Below are positions 1 through 7,170 of a stretch of 12,057 bases of DNA, in pieces. A program made the position numbers and the translations under genes. How positions within the stretch are numbered: the first letter of the stretch is position 1; the number at the start of each line of letters is the position of its first letter. Under the pieces are notes generated by a model that worked only from the letters and a program-made list of their open reading frames with translations, was not told the DNA's origin and did no database searches. Source of the stretch: Xanthomonas translucens pv. translucens DSM 18974 (GTDB taxonomy: Bacteria > Pseudomonadota > Gammaproteobacteria > Xanthomonadales > Xanthomonadaceae); contig NZ_CAPJ01000196.1 in assembly GCF_000331775.1 (NCBI RefSeq), forward strand, positions 1-12,057. Reading direction: 5' to 3'.

Positions 1-89
1 CGGCCGCGGTACCGGCGGACGCGCTGCGCGGCGTGGCCGATCCGGGTGCCGACGCGGTGGCGCGTGCGTTCGCGGCGTGGCGTGGATGA
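1..89 (+). CDS. C-terminal end of an unidentified protein (partial)
   Basis: The reading frame with codons starting at base 3 is open from the window edge to a TGA at 87-89. It encodes about 28 residues ending in ...ADAVARAFAAWRG. Codon third positions are mostly G or C, as in the neighbouring genes, and the alanine-rich composition is normal for this genome, so this is probably a true gene end rather than chance. The tail carries no motif that I recognise and no function can be given. The gene converges on the minus-strand gene at 335-1486, with a repeat-filled spacer between them. Confidence 0.5.
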   Translation, partial: AAVPADALRGVADPGADAVARAFAAWRG

Positions 90-125
90 ACGCCGACACT
101 GCGCCGCGGCAGACAGGCGCGGACC

Positions 126-149
126 TGTAGCAGCGGTTTCGGCCGCGAC
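126..149 (+). repeat. Degenerate single REP-like unit
   Basis: This 24-nt unit starts with TGTAG and ends with CCGCGAC. It differs from the window's standard unit at three positions. The stem is still pairable: GCGGTT-TC-GGCCGC uses two G-T (G-U in RNA) wobbles in place of Watson-Crick pairs. It lies 37 nt after the stop codon of the partial gene at 1-89. Confidence 0.6.
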
Positions 150-184
150 CAACGCCGCCGGCCAGTTGCATGGCGTCGGACACA

Positions 185-208
185 GTCGGGACTGAAGTCC
201 CTCACACA
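185..208 (-). repeat. Variant REP-like unit with compensatory stem changes
   Basis: Read on the plus strand, this 24-nt segment aligns without gaps to the reverse form of the standard unit (18 of 24 identical). Its stem is GGGACT-GA-AGTCCC instead of GCGGCT-GA-AGCCGC. Four of the six differences form two paired substitutions that keep the stem fully base-paired. It therefore looks like a second sequence family of the same hairpin element. Confidence 0.55.
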
Positions 209-238
209 GTGCACCCAGCACCCACGCCGCAAGCCCGT

Positions 239-306
239 TGTAGGAGCGGCTTCAGCCGCGACGGGCGTTACCGAGGATGCCTGTCGCGGCTGAAGCCGCT
301 CCTACA
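239..306. repeat. Inverted pair of REP-like units (68-bp composite element)
   Basis: A plus-oriented unit at 239-262 and a minus-oriented unit at 283-306 are perfect 24-nt reverse complements, separated by 20 nt. The GTAG heads face outward. Each unit also has its own small hairpin (GCGGCT-TC-AGCCGC). The spacer begins GGGCGTTACCG, an 11-mer also found inside the palindrome at 7312-7377. The element lies 28 nt beyond the stop codon of the minus-strand gene at 335-1486, where the large hairpin could end transcription or protect the 3' end. That role is inferred, and there is no T-run typical of an intrinsic terminator. Confidence 0.85.
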
Positions 307-334
307 GGGGACAGACAGCGAGGCGTGCTGCTAC

Positions 335-1486
335 TTACTGCGTCGCGGCCGCCTGCGCAGCGCGCAGCGCCTGCGCCACCGCCTGCAGCGAGCCGTGCGC
401 CGAGCCGGGTTGCAGCGCCAGCGGCTGGGTCTTGCCGCGCACCACCACGTCCATGCGCTGCGGCACGCCCTGGGCGTCGCCGACGATGCGGTAGGTAGTG
501 GCGCCGCGCACGAAGCTCAACGTATGCCGCGCAGCGTCGTAGGCGAAGCTTTCCCCTTTGCCATCCGGGTACAGCAACTCCACCTGCTGCTGCGCGCCGA
601 TCGCCGCGTAGTACGGCTTACCGAACTGACCGTTCTGCTCGCTGGCGAACACGACGATGCGCTTGCCGGCAGGGGCCAGGCGGAATTCCAGCAGGATCTT
701 GTGCGGCACCATCGCCGTGCTGCCGTGCTCGTCCCACAGGTAATGCGTCTGCGCCACGCGCTTGCCGCCCTGGTCGCGGTAGCGCGTCTCCTGGGCCAGG
801 CCCGGCGCGCTGCTGGCGTCCTCGACCAATTCGCGCTGCAGCAACGGCTGGCCGTCGCGCACCGTGTACACCGCGGAACGATGCCAGCAGCAGCCGTCCT
901 TGCTCATGGTCTGCAGTTCGCGCGCCTGCGCATCCACCTTGAACATGCCGCAATTTTTCTGCGCCAACTGGGTGAATGCCGGACTCGGCGCGAAGCCATT
1001 GGCGGTACCGACGTACACCTGATAGGACGGGCCGTGGTAGCAACTGTTCTGCCCGTCCATCAGCGCCAGGTCCTTGATCCCGTCGAAGTTGAAGTCGGCA
1101 TAGATCAGGACGCTCTGCCTGGCGTACGGCAGTTCGTGCAGCTTGCCCTTGGCCTTGCCGCCCTGGGCGTCGGGGTCCAGCACCAGTTCGGGCGAAGCCA
1201 CCTCGATCAGCGGCTTGGCGCTGCCGCGCGCGAACACGCGCACGATGCCGGGGCGCAACTCCTCGCGGTTGTCCTCGATCTCCAGCGTCGCCCGATAGCG
1301 GTCGGAAAAATCCTGCACCTCGTAGGTACGGTGCTGGCTGTGGGCGAAAGCCTGCGCATCGAAACCAGCGTCGGCGCTGCGCCGCGACTGGGCCGACGCC
1401 GTGGCGGCCAGCGACAGCGTGCCCAGCAGGAGGAAACCGCAACGCCACGCGGCGCGCATGGGGAGAAGCGCAGAGAACGATCGCAT
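335..1486 (-). CDS. Secreted DxNxDG-motif protein, possibly XAC2610-like
   Basis: The 383-residue product begins with a signal peptide (basic start, hydrophobic residues about 15-30, ending near ATASAQS at 28-34), so it should be exported to the periplasm or beyond. Residues 131-142 (DFNFDGIKDLAL) form a D-x-N-x-D-G-x-x-D loop as found in FG-GAP or calcium-binding repeats. It is followed by C149, C179 and the pair C199-C200, which could form disulfides after export. The remainder is rich in predicted beta strands, with a low-complexity alanine-rich tail. The DxNxDG loop followed by an F-x-x-x-x-x-L pattern recalls the xanthomonad XAC2610-related family, whose founder is an immunity protein against a type IV secretion lysozyme effector. 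That link is by pattern only, and no effector gene lies beside it here. The ATG at 1486 is preferred because AGGA precedes it by 6 nt, whereas the internal ATG (residue 10) has no such site. The gene is divergent from the UbiB-like kinase gene. Confidence 0.85.
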   Translation of the reverse strand: MRSFSALLPMRAAWRCGFLLLGTLSLAATASAQSRRSADAGFDAQAFAHSQHRTYEVQDFSDRYRATLEIEDNREELRPGIVRVFARGSAKPLIEVASPELVLDPDAQGGKAKGKLHELPYARQSVLIYADFNFDGIKDLALMDGQNSCYHGPSYQVYVGTANGFAPSPAFTQLAQKNCGMFKVDAQARELQTMSKDGCCWHRSAVYTVRDGQPLLQRELVEDASSAPGLAQETRYRDQGGKRVAQTHYLWDEHGSTAMVPHKILLEFRLAPAGKRIVVFASEQNGQFGKPYYAAIGAQQQVELLYPDGKGESFAYDAARHTLSFVRGATTYRIVGDAQGVPQRMDVVVRGKTQPLALQPGSAHGSLQAVAQALRAAQAAATQ

Positions 1487-1492
1487 GGAATG

Positions 1493-1496
1493 TCCT
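1493..1496 (-). promoter_or_regulatory. Ribosome binding site for the 335-1486 gene
   Basis: AGGA on the minus strand lies 6 nt before the ATG at 1486-1484. It supports that start over the in-frame ATG at 1459-1457, which is preceded only by a pyrimidine-rich stretch. Confidence 0.6.
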
Positions 1497-1640
1497 GGAT
1501 GTCGGCGAATGTGCCTGAGCGAGGGAGTCTAGAGCAGCCCGCCCATCCGCGCCGTGCGCTGCGCGCCACGGGCCACCGGGGGTTCACCATACGACGACCC
1601 GGTCCTGGCCAGACTGGTCGCCGTAATCCCCGCCATTTCC

Positions 1641-1644
1641 GGAG
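1641..1644 (+). promoter_or_regulatory. Ribosome binding site deciding the TTG start at 1652
   Basis: GGAG lies 7 nt before the TTG at 1652-1654. It fixes the start of the kinase gene although the frame is open much further upstream. The 165-base region 1487-1651 must hold both divergent promoters, but I see no convincing -35/-10 pair in it. Confidence 0.6.
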
Positions 1645-1651
1645 CCGAACC

Positions 1652-3343
1652 TTGAGCGCGACGCCCGACGCTGCGGACACTCCGCACGTGGTCGGCGGCC
1701 TCAGCCGCCGCACCCAGATCCTGCGCCTGCTGCTGCGCTACCGCAGCTCGGGGGTCTTCTCCGGCATGGACGTGCAGGCCGCCGACGGCGCGCAGGAACT
1801 GCCGCCGGAAGGCACGCCCGAACAGTTCGTCACCGACCTGGAGGCGCTCGGCCCGACCTTCGTCAAACTCGGACAGATGCTGTCCACGCGCCCGGACGTG
1901 GTGCCGTCGGAATTCGCCACCGCGCTGGAGCGGATGCAGGAAAACACCGCGCCGATCCCGGTGGAACGGATCCGCGAGATCGTCGAGTCCGAACTCGGCG
2001 TGGCGGTCAACAAGGCCTTCTCCGCGTTCGACGACACGCCGCTGGGTACCGCCTCGCTGGCGCAGGTGCACCGCGCCGCGCTGCGCGACGGTACGCCGGT
2101 GGCGATCAAGGTGCAAAAGCCCGAAGTGGCCGCGCAGGTGCGTTCGGACCTGGAGGTGCTGAAGAGTTTCGCAAACGCCGCCGACAAACTGACCGGGCTG
2201 GGCAGGCGCATCCGCTTCGCCGACTGGCTGGCCGAGTTCGGCAAGGCGCTGCTGGCCGAACTCAACTACGAAGCCGAAGCGGAGAACCTGGCGCGCTTCG
2301 GCGAACACCTCAAGCCGTTCCCGCAGCTGTGGGTGCCGCAGCCGATCTGGGACCTGAGCAGCCGCAAGGTGCTGACCATGCAGCTGGCCGAAGGCGTGCG
2401 CGTGGACAGGATCTCCGGGCTGCGCCGCACCGAGCAGCCGATGCACGAGCTGGCCGCGGCGCTGGTGCGCGGCTATCTGGACCAGATGTTCGTGCACGGC
2501 GAGATCCATGCCGACCCGCACCCGGGCAACCTGCGCGTACTCGGCGACGGGCGCCTGGCGATCTTCGACCTGGGCATGGTCGCGCACGTGCCGCCGAAGC
2601 TGCGCGAGCGCCTGCTCAAGCTGCTGTTCGCCGCGGTCGATGGCCGCGGCGAGGAAGTGGCCGAAGAAACCATCGCGCTGAGCACGCGCCTGGAAGACTT
2701 CGACGAGGACCGCTACCAGCGCGAGACCGGGCAGATGATCGCGCGCTATGCCGCGCATGACGCCACCTCCGAAGGCCGCGTGGTGCTGGACCTGGTGCGC
2801 ATCGCCACCGCTTACGGGCTGCGCACGCCGCCGGAACTGAGCCTGCTCGGCAAGACCCTGCTGAACCTGGAAGCGGTGTGCCGCGCACTGTCGCCGCACC
2901 TGGATACGCGCAGCGTGGTCGAGGACCAGTTGCAGCACGTGATGCGCGCGCGGCTGAAGAAATCGCTGTCGGCGGCGAACCTGGCCAGCGAGGCGATGGA
3001 ACTGCAGGCGCTGCTGCGCGACGGCCCGCGCAAGCTGTCGGACATCCTGTCGCTGGCCGCCGACAACCGCCTGCAGGTGCGCGTGGCCGGGCTGGAAGAA
3101 TCGCGGCTGATGGAAAGCCTGCAGAAGATCGCCAACCGCGTCGCCGCTGGCATCGTCACCGCCGCGCTGATCCTGGCCTCTACGCAGATGATGCGCATCG
3201 ACACCGGCGCCAAGCTGTTCGGCTATCCGGCCATCGCGATGGTGCTGTTCCTGCTCGGCGTGGCGCTGGGCCTGGGCATCGTCGCCAGCGCGGTGCTGTT
3301 CGACCGCCGTGCGCATGCGCGGGAGGAGCGTGGGCGGCGTTAG
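1652..3343 (+). CDS. AarF/ABC1/UbiB-family atypical kinase
   Basis: The 563-residue product has the hallmarks of the ABC1/UbiB protein-kinase-like family, which is needed for ubiquinone biosynthesis or lipid handling at the inner membrane. In order they are: the KxGQ motif (K72, G74, Q75 in VKLGQMLSTRPD); the loop replacing the usual P-loop (PLGTASLAQVH, 130-140); the ATP-binding lysine K153 in AIKVQ; the NYEAEAEN segment (205-212); the catalytic HADPHPGN (286-293, with D288 and N293); and the metal-binding DLG (306-308). Two hydrophobic C-terminal segments (about 499-515 and 525-550) are likely membrane anchors, as in UbiB. The length fits the family. TTG at 1652 is chosen because GGAG precedes it at good spacing. 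The open frame reaches back to 170, but that extension runs antisense to the gene at 335-1486 and resembles no known domain. The gene is not beside ubiE/ubiJ as ubiB is in enterics, so it may be a paralogue rather than ubiB itself. Confidence 0.93.
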   Translation: MSATPDAADTPHVVGGLSRRTQILRLLLRYRSSGVFSGMDVQAADGAQELPPEGTPEQFVTDLEALGPTFVKLGQMLSTRPDVVPSEFATALERMQENTAPIPVERIREIVESELGVAVNKAFSAFDDTPLGTASLAQVHRAALRDGTPVAIKVQKPEVAAQVRSDLEVLKSFANAADKLTGLGRRIRFADWLAEFGKALLAELNYEAEAENLARFGEHLKPFPQLWVPQPIWDLSSRKVLTMQLAEGVRVDRISGLRRTEQPMHELAAALVRGYLDQMFVHGEIHADPHPGNLRVLGDGRLAIFDLGMVAHVPPKLRERLLKLLFAAVDGRGEEVAEETIALSTRLEDFDEDRYQRETGQMIARYAAHDATSEGRVVLDLVRIATAYGLRTPPELSLLGKTLLNLEAVCRALSPHLDTRSVVEDQLQHVMRARLKKSLSAANLASEAMELQALLRDGPRKLSDILSLAADNRLQVRVAGLEESRLMESLQKIANRVAAGIVTAALILASTQMMRIDTGAKLFGYPAIAMVLFLLGVALGLGIVASAVLFDRRAHAREERGRR

Positions 3344-3356
3344 GCGTTGTTACGGC

Positions 3357-3384
3357 GGGACTCGGGACTCGGGACTCGGGACTC
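3357..3384 (+). repeat. Four tandem copies of the heptamer GGGACTC
   Basis: Four perfect head-to-tail copies of GGGACTC lie 14 nt after the kinase stop codon, followed by GGAAAA. Simple runs of this kind are familiar in xanthomonad intergenic DNA. The copy number could vary by replication slippage. No function is evident. Confidence 0.85.
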
Positions 3385-3438
3385 GGAAAAGCGTGGCAGC
3401 GCCATTGGCCTGTGCGCAATGGAGGCGCGGCGCTCTTC

Positions 3439-3462
3439 TGTAGGAGTGGCTTCAGCCGCGAC
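3439..3462 (+). repeat. Single REP-like unit between convergent genes
   Basis: This 24-nt copy has a GTAG head and one change from the standard unit (GTGGCT in place of GCGGCT), which leaves a G-T wobble in the stem. It lies in the 215-base spacer between the stop codons of the convergent kinase and channel genes. No inverted partner is present nearby. Confidence 0.8.
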
Positions 3463-3558
3463 GAACGAAGCGGTGGCGCTGAGTGCTGCGGACGGCGCCG
3501 GCGCCGATGGCCCGGTACGCGCGGCCACAGGAGCGCCGAGGCCTTGCGCCATTCGCGC

Positions 3559-6006
3559 TTACGGGTCCTTGCGCAGCAACCGCACTTCCTGCGGCGATTC
3601 CAGTGCGATGCCCTCTGCGGCCAGGCGCTGCAGCAGGCTGAAGAACAGATCGCTGCGGATGCCGTAGACGAGCCGCGGATTGCCGACGTAGGCGAAGCTG
3701 TTGAGGGTGACGTGGCCGCTGGCGATGGAGTCGATGAACACCGACGGCTCCGGATCCTGCAGCACGCCCGGGTGCGCGGCGTAGAGTTCCAGCAGCAGCG
3801 TGCGCAGCTTGACCACGTCGGTGCCCAGCGACACCGCGAACTGGATCTGCACCCGGCCCAGCGGCCCGGCCAGGGTCATGTTGCGCAAGGTCTTGGTGAT
3901 CAGTTCGGAATTGGGCACGATCAGGGTGGAGCGGTCGCCGACCTGGATCTCGGTGGAACGCACGCTGATCTTGCGCACGTCGCCTTCCTGGTCGCCGATC
4001 TTGACCCAGTCGCCGATCTTGACCGGGCGCTCGGCCAGCAGGATCAGCCCGGACACGAAGTTCTGGATGATCGACTGCAGGCCGAAACCGATGCCGACCG
4101 ACAGCGCGCTAACCACCAGCGCGATCTGCGCCACGTCGATCCCCGACCACGCCAGCGCACACAGCACGGCCAACAGGATGCCGACGTAGCGCGCCACGGT
4201 GCTGATCGAATTGCGCGACCCATCGTCTAGTTCGGTCTTGGGCAGGTAAGTCTGGGTCAGCCAGCCGTGGATGTACTGCACCGCCAGCAGGCTCAGGCCC
4301 AGCACCAGCACCGCCTTCAGCACCGCGACCGGATAGAGATGGTTATCCTTGCCAATCGGGATACCCTGCGACAGCACCGAGAACCAGTCGGCGACGGTCG
4401 ACGTGTTGGTGCCGAACGGCATCAGCAGCGCGCCCAGGCCGATCAGCAGCAGCGCCACCCGCACCACCGCCGAGGTCAGCACGCCGGCCTGCTCCAGGCG
4501 GCTGGCGCGCACCCCGAACGCCCCGTTGGCGGCGCGACCGAGACGGCCTTCGCTGGCGAACAGCCATAGCGCGAAATCGTCGGCGAAGGTCATCAGCAGG
4601 CGGATCGCGCCGACCACCATGGTGATCCAGATGATCTGCCGGGTGATGAACAGGCCCAGGTACAGATAGCCCAGCAGCGCGGCCAGCAGCGCCACCACCA
4701 CCGCCACCCGCACCAGCACCCCGACCAGCGCAAGCGCGCCGCCGTGCTGGCCCGGCGGTGGCGGCTGGCCGTTCTCCAGCGCCTGCGCGGCGGCCTCGGC
4801 GTACTGGCGCCGGCGCAGCCGCGACAGGCTGGTCAGGATGGCCAGGATCAGCACCGCGTAGGCCAGCGCGATCAGCCCGTCGGCGGCCACCGTCGCCGAG
4901 GCGCTGGTATGGCTGGCGCGGTTGATCACCAGCAGCATGCTGCTGACCCAGGCCAGCGTCGCGGTGGCCCAGGTGTACTTGCGCAGCCGCCGCGCGGTGG
5001 CGTCGTCGATCGGGAACAGCCGCCACGACGGCTGGTTCGGCAGCAGCACGCTGGCGCCCAGCGAGCCCATGAACGCGGCGGCGAAACTGACCACGACGAA
5101 GCCGCGCAGCACGCTTTCCAGCCGCGCCGGCACCGCACCGATGCTGCGCAGGCTCTCGGCCAGCACCAGCGCGGCCAGACCCGCGGTCAACGTACCCAGT
5201 AGCAGAAACCACAACGCCAGGCCGGAGCGGCGCAGGCGGCTGCCCGGCGCGCGCGACATCGCGTAACGCTTGCCCAGCCAGCGCAGCAGGTAGCGCAGCG
5301 GGAACAGCAGTACGAACGCGATGCTCAGGCCGATGCCGAGCGCACCGGTGCCGTTCTCGGCGATGGCGGCGTCCAGCGCCTGCGCCGCCAACTGGTACAA
5401 CGCGAGCAAGCGATCGCGGTCATCGGGGAAATCGCTGGCGATCTGCCGCCACAGCGTCGGCGACAGCGGCGAGTCCGAGCGCATCGACAGCTCCTGGCTG
5501 AAATGTTCGGCCTGCAAGGCCTCGATCTGCTCGCCGAGCTGCTTGGCGTCCAGCACCAGCAGCTTGCCGCGCTTGATCCCCGAATCCAGCGGCGCGCGCT
5601 GCTTGGCCAGATCCTTGCGCTGCGCAACGATGTCGCTCGCCTCGCCCGCGGCAGGCTCACCCAGTTGCTTCAGCCGCGCATCGACCTGGGCCAGCTGCGG
5701 GGTCAGCGCCGCGACCGCGGCTTCGGCATCGCGCTGCGCATCGGCCACCTGCCCGATCAGCTTGCGCAGCACCTCCTGGTCGTCGGCGTTGTCCATGCCG
5801 CGCCGCGCGTCCTGCAGCGTCTGCTCGGCGCCGCTCAGCAAGGCCTGCGGATCGGGCGCCTGTGGCTCGTCCTGCGGCTGCGCGCTCGCCGCCGCACTCA
5901 GGCACAGGAACAGCAGCAGCAGCAGCGAACGGCGCAGCAATGGCAGCAGCACGGCAGAACGGGAAGGCAGGCGCACGCGGGGGACCGGCAGTGAAGCGCG
6001 GACCAC
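3559..6006 (-). CDS. Large MscS-family mechanosensitive channel (DUF3772 type)
   Basis: The 815-residue product is a multi-pass inner-membrane protein of the MscS superfamily, which opens under membrane tension to release solutes during osmotic downshock. It has an N-terminal signal sequence ending near ASAQP (40-44). A long periplasmic, partly coiled-coil domain follows (about 50-215), matching the N-terminal domain of DUF3772-type channels. About ten hydrophobic segments span 220-635. The MscS core comes next: a pore helix GIGFGLQSIIQNFVSG (638-653), the beta domain with PVKIGDWVKIGDQEGDVRKI (661-680) and IVPNSELI (696-703), and the cytoplasmic C-terminal domain to 815. It is much longer than E. 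coli MscS and closer in plan to MscK or YbiO. The GTG at 6006 gives the longest product but has no evident ribosome binding site. In-frame GTG codons at residues 11 and 19 would still leave a signal sequence, so the exact start is uncertain. Confidence 0.93.
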   Translation of the reverse strand: MVRASLPVPRVRLPSRSAVLLPLLRRSLLLLLFLCLSAAASAQPQDEPQAPDPQALLSGAEQTLQDARRGMDNADDQEVLRKLIGQVADAQRDAEAAVAALTPQLAQVDARLKQLGEPAAGEASDIVAQRKDLAKQRAPLDSGIKRGKLLVLDAKQLGEQIEALQAEHFSQELSMRSDSPLSPTLWRQIASDFPDDRDRLLALYQLAAQALDAAIAENGTGALGIGLSIAFVLLFPLRYLLRWLGKRYAMSRAPGSRLRRSGLALWFLLLGTLTAGLAALVLAESLRSIGAVPARLESVLRGFVVVSFAAAFMGSLGASVLLPNQPSWRLFPIDDATARRLRKYTWATATLAWVSSMLLVINRASHTSASATVAADGLIALAYAVLILAILTSLSRLRRRQYAEAAAQALENGQPPPPGQHGGALALVGVLVRVAVVVALLAALLGYLYLGLFITRQIIWITMVVGAIRLLMTFADDFALWLFASEGRLGRAANGAFGVRASRLEQAGVLTSAVVRVALLLIGLGALLMPFGTNTSTVADWFSVLSQGIPIGKDNHLYPVAVLKAVLVLGLSLLAVQYIHGWLTQTYLPKTELDDGSRNSISTVARYVGILLAVLCALAWSGIDVAQIALVVSALSVGIGFGLQSIIQNFVSGLILLAERPVKIGDWVKIGDQEGDVRKISVRSTEIQVGDRSTLIVPNSELITKTLRNMTLAGPLGRVQIQFAVSLGTDVVKLRTLLLELYAAHPGVLQDPEPSVFIDSIASGHVTLNSFAYVGNPRLVYGIRSDLFFSLLQRLAAEGIALESPQEVRLLRKDP

Positions 6007-6020
6007 CGCGCGTGCGGCGC

Positions 6021-6026
6021 AATATA
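6021..6026 (-). promoter_or_regulatory. Possible -10 element for the channel gene
   Basis: TATATT on the minus strand is the only AT-rich hexamer in this GC-rich leader. It lies 14 nt before the GTG at 6006, so transcription would begin within about ten bases of the start codon and leave almost no leader. No good -35 hexamer is found at the right distance, so this is a weak call. Confidence 0.25.
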
Positions 6027-6074
6027 CGGCGTGGGGCTTGAACAGGGCCAGCGGCGTGCGGCCGGTGGCTGCCT

Positions 6075-6132
6075 GTCGCGGCTGAAGCCGCTCCTACACA
6101 GCGCCTTCTGTAGGAGCGGCTTCAGCCGCGAC
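6075..6132. repeat. Inverted pair of REP-like units, heads inward
   Basis: A minus-oriented unit (6075-6098) and a plus-oriented unit (6109-6132) are perfect reverse complements over 24 nt, extended by two further pairs outside, around a 10-nt loop. The GTAG heads face each other, the opposite of the pair at 239-306. The structure lies 6 nt beyond the stop codon of the oxidoreductase gene (6139-7170) and upstream of the channel gene. It may act as a transcription barrier or 3'-end stabiliser between them, which is inferred. Confidence 0.85.
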
Positions 6133-6138
6133 AGATCC

Positions 6139-7170
6139 TCACCGCCCCGCCCCCGCCTCCGTCAGCAGCACGATCTTGCCGATATGCGCGCTGGACTCCA
6201 TCCGCGCATGCGCCTGCGCCGCCTCGGCCAGCGGAAAGCAGCGGTCCAGCTGCGGCTTGATCCGGCCCTGTTCGAGCAGCGGCCAGACCTGCTGCTCCAG
6301 TTCGCGCGCGATCGCCGCCTTCTCCATCACCGAGCGCGCGCGCAGGGTCGAGCCGGTGTGGGTCAGGCGCTTGGCCAGCAGCGGCATCAGGTCCAGGTCG
6401 CAGACCTTGCCCTGCTGGATGCCGATCTGCACGATGCGCCCGTCCAGCGCCGCCGCCTGGTAGTTGCGCGGCAGGTAGTCGCCGCCGAGCAGGTCCACGA
6501 TCACGTCGGCGCCGCGGCCGCCGGTCAGGCGCAGCGTCTCGGCAACGAAGTCCTCGTCGCGGTACAGGATCGCCGCTTCCGCGCCCAGCGCCAGGCTGGC
6601 GGCGCGCTTGTCGGCCGAGCCGACGGTGCTGAGCACGCGCGCGCCGAACGCGATGCCGAGCAAGGTGGCGACGCTGCCGATGCCGGAGGTGCCGCCGTGC
6701 ACCAGCATGGTCTCGCCGGCCTGCAGGCGGCCGCGCTGGAACACGTTGGCCCACACGGTGAAGAAGGTCTCCGGCAGCGCCGCGGCCTCGGCCAGGCTCA
6801 GCGGCGCCGGCACCGGCAGCGCGTTGCGTTCGTGCACCACCGCGTATTCGGCATAGCCGCCGCCGGCGACCAGCGCGCACACCGCATCGCCGAGCCGGTA
6901 GCGCTCCACGCCCTCGCCCAGCGCAACCACCTCGCCGGCGAACTCCAACCCTGGCAGCGGCGACGCGCCGGGCGGCGGCGGATAGCTGCCGCGGCGCTGC
7001 ATCACGTCGGGGCGGTTGACCCCGGCCGCGGCCACCCGCACCAGCAGTTCGCCGCGGTGCGGATGCGGCAGCGGCAGGCGCACCGGCACCAGCACCTCCG
7101 GCTCGCCGGGGTGGCGGATCTGGATCGCGGTCATCGAATCGGGGAGTGCGGCGGCGGAGGTGGGGGACAT
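6139..7170 (-). CDS. Zinc-independent NAD(P)H:quinone oxidoreductase, PIG3-like
   Basis: The 343-residue product belongs to the medium-chain dehydrogenase/reductase superfamily and most resembles the quinone oxidoreductase/PIG3 (TP53I3) subgroup. These are soluble enzymes that reduce quinones or related electrophiles with NAD(P)H. The GroES-like catalytic domain covers about residues 13-135, with GVNRPDVMQRRGSYPPPPG (50-68) and PLPGLEFAGEV (71-81). The Rossmann cofactor-binding domain follows, with VHGGTSGIGSVA (157-168) and ADVIVDLLGG (221-230). The zinc-binding cysteines and histidines of alcohol dehydrogenases are absent. The ATG at 7170 has a weak AGG 8 nt upstream. The ATG at residue 13 (7134) matches the usual family start but has no ribosome binding site, so the first 12 residues are uncertain. 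A 236-base spacer separates it from the phosphatase gene upstream, so it is probably transcribed separately. The substrate cannot be named from sequence. Confidence 0.9.
   Translation of the reverse strand: MSPTSAAALPDSMTAIQIRHPGEPEVLVPVRLPLPHPHRGELLVRVAAAGVNRPDVMQRRGSYPPPPGASPLPGLEFAGEVVALGEGVERYRLGDAVCALVAGGGYAEYAVVHERNALPVPAPLSLAEAAALPETFFTVWANVFQRGRLQAGETMLVHGGTSGIGSVATLLGIAFGARVLSTVGSADKRAASLALGAEAAILYRDEDFVAETLRLTGGRGADVIVDLLGGDYLPRNYQAAALDGRIVQIGIQQGKVCDLDLMPLLAKRLTHTGSTLRARSVMEKAAIARELEQQVWPLLEQGRIKPQLDRCFPLAEAAQAHARMESSAHIGKIVLLTEAGAGR

Noticed and set aside
86..130. Short frame MNADTAPRQTGADL starting in an ATGA overlap with the partial gene
   Set aside because: At only 14 residues it has no independent support, and it runs into a repeat unit. 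The overlap is probably chance.
126..306. Possible CRISPR-like repeat cluster
   Set aside because: The units alternate in orientation, are unevenly spaced and recur between unrelated genes. They match REP-type hairpins, not a CRISPR array, and no cas genes are present.
1529..3316. 595-codon open frame on the minus strand
   Set aside because: It is antisense to the UbiB-like kinase, whose conserved motifs are clear. The minus-strand translation is histidine-, glutamine- and arginine-rich and has no family likeness.
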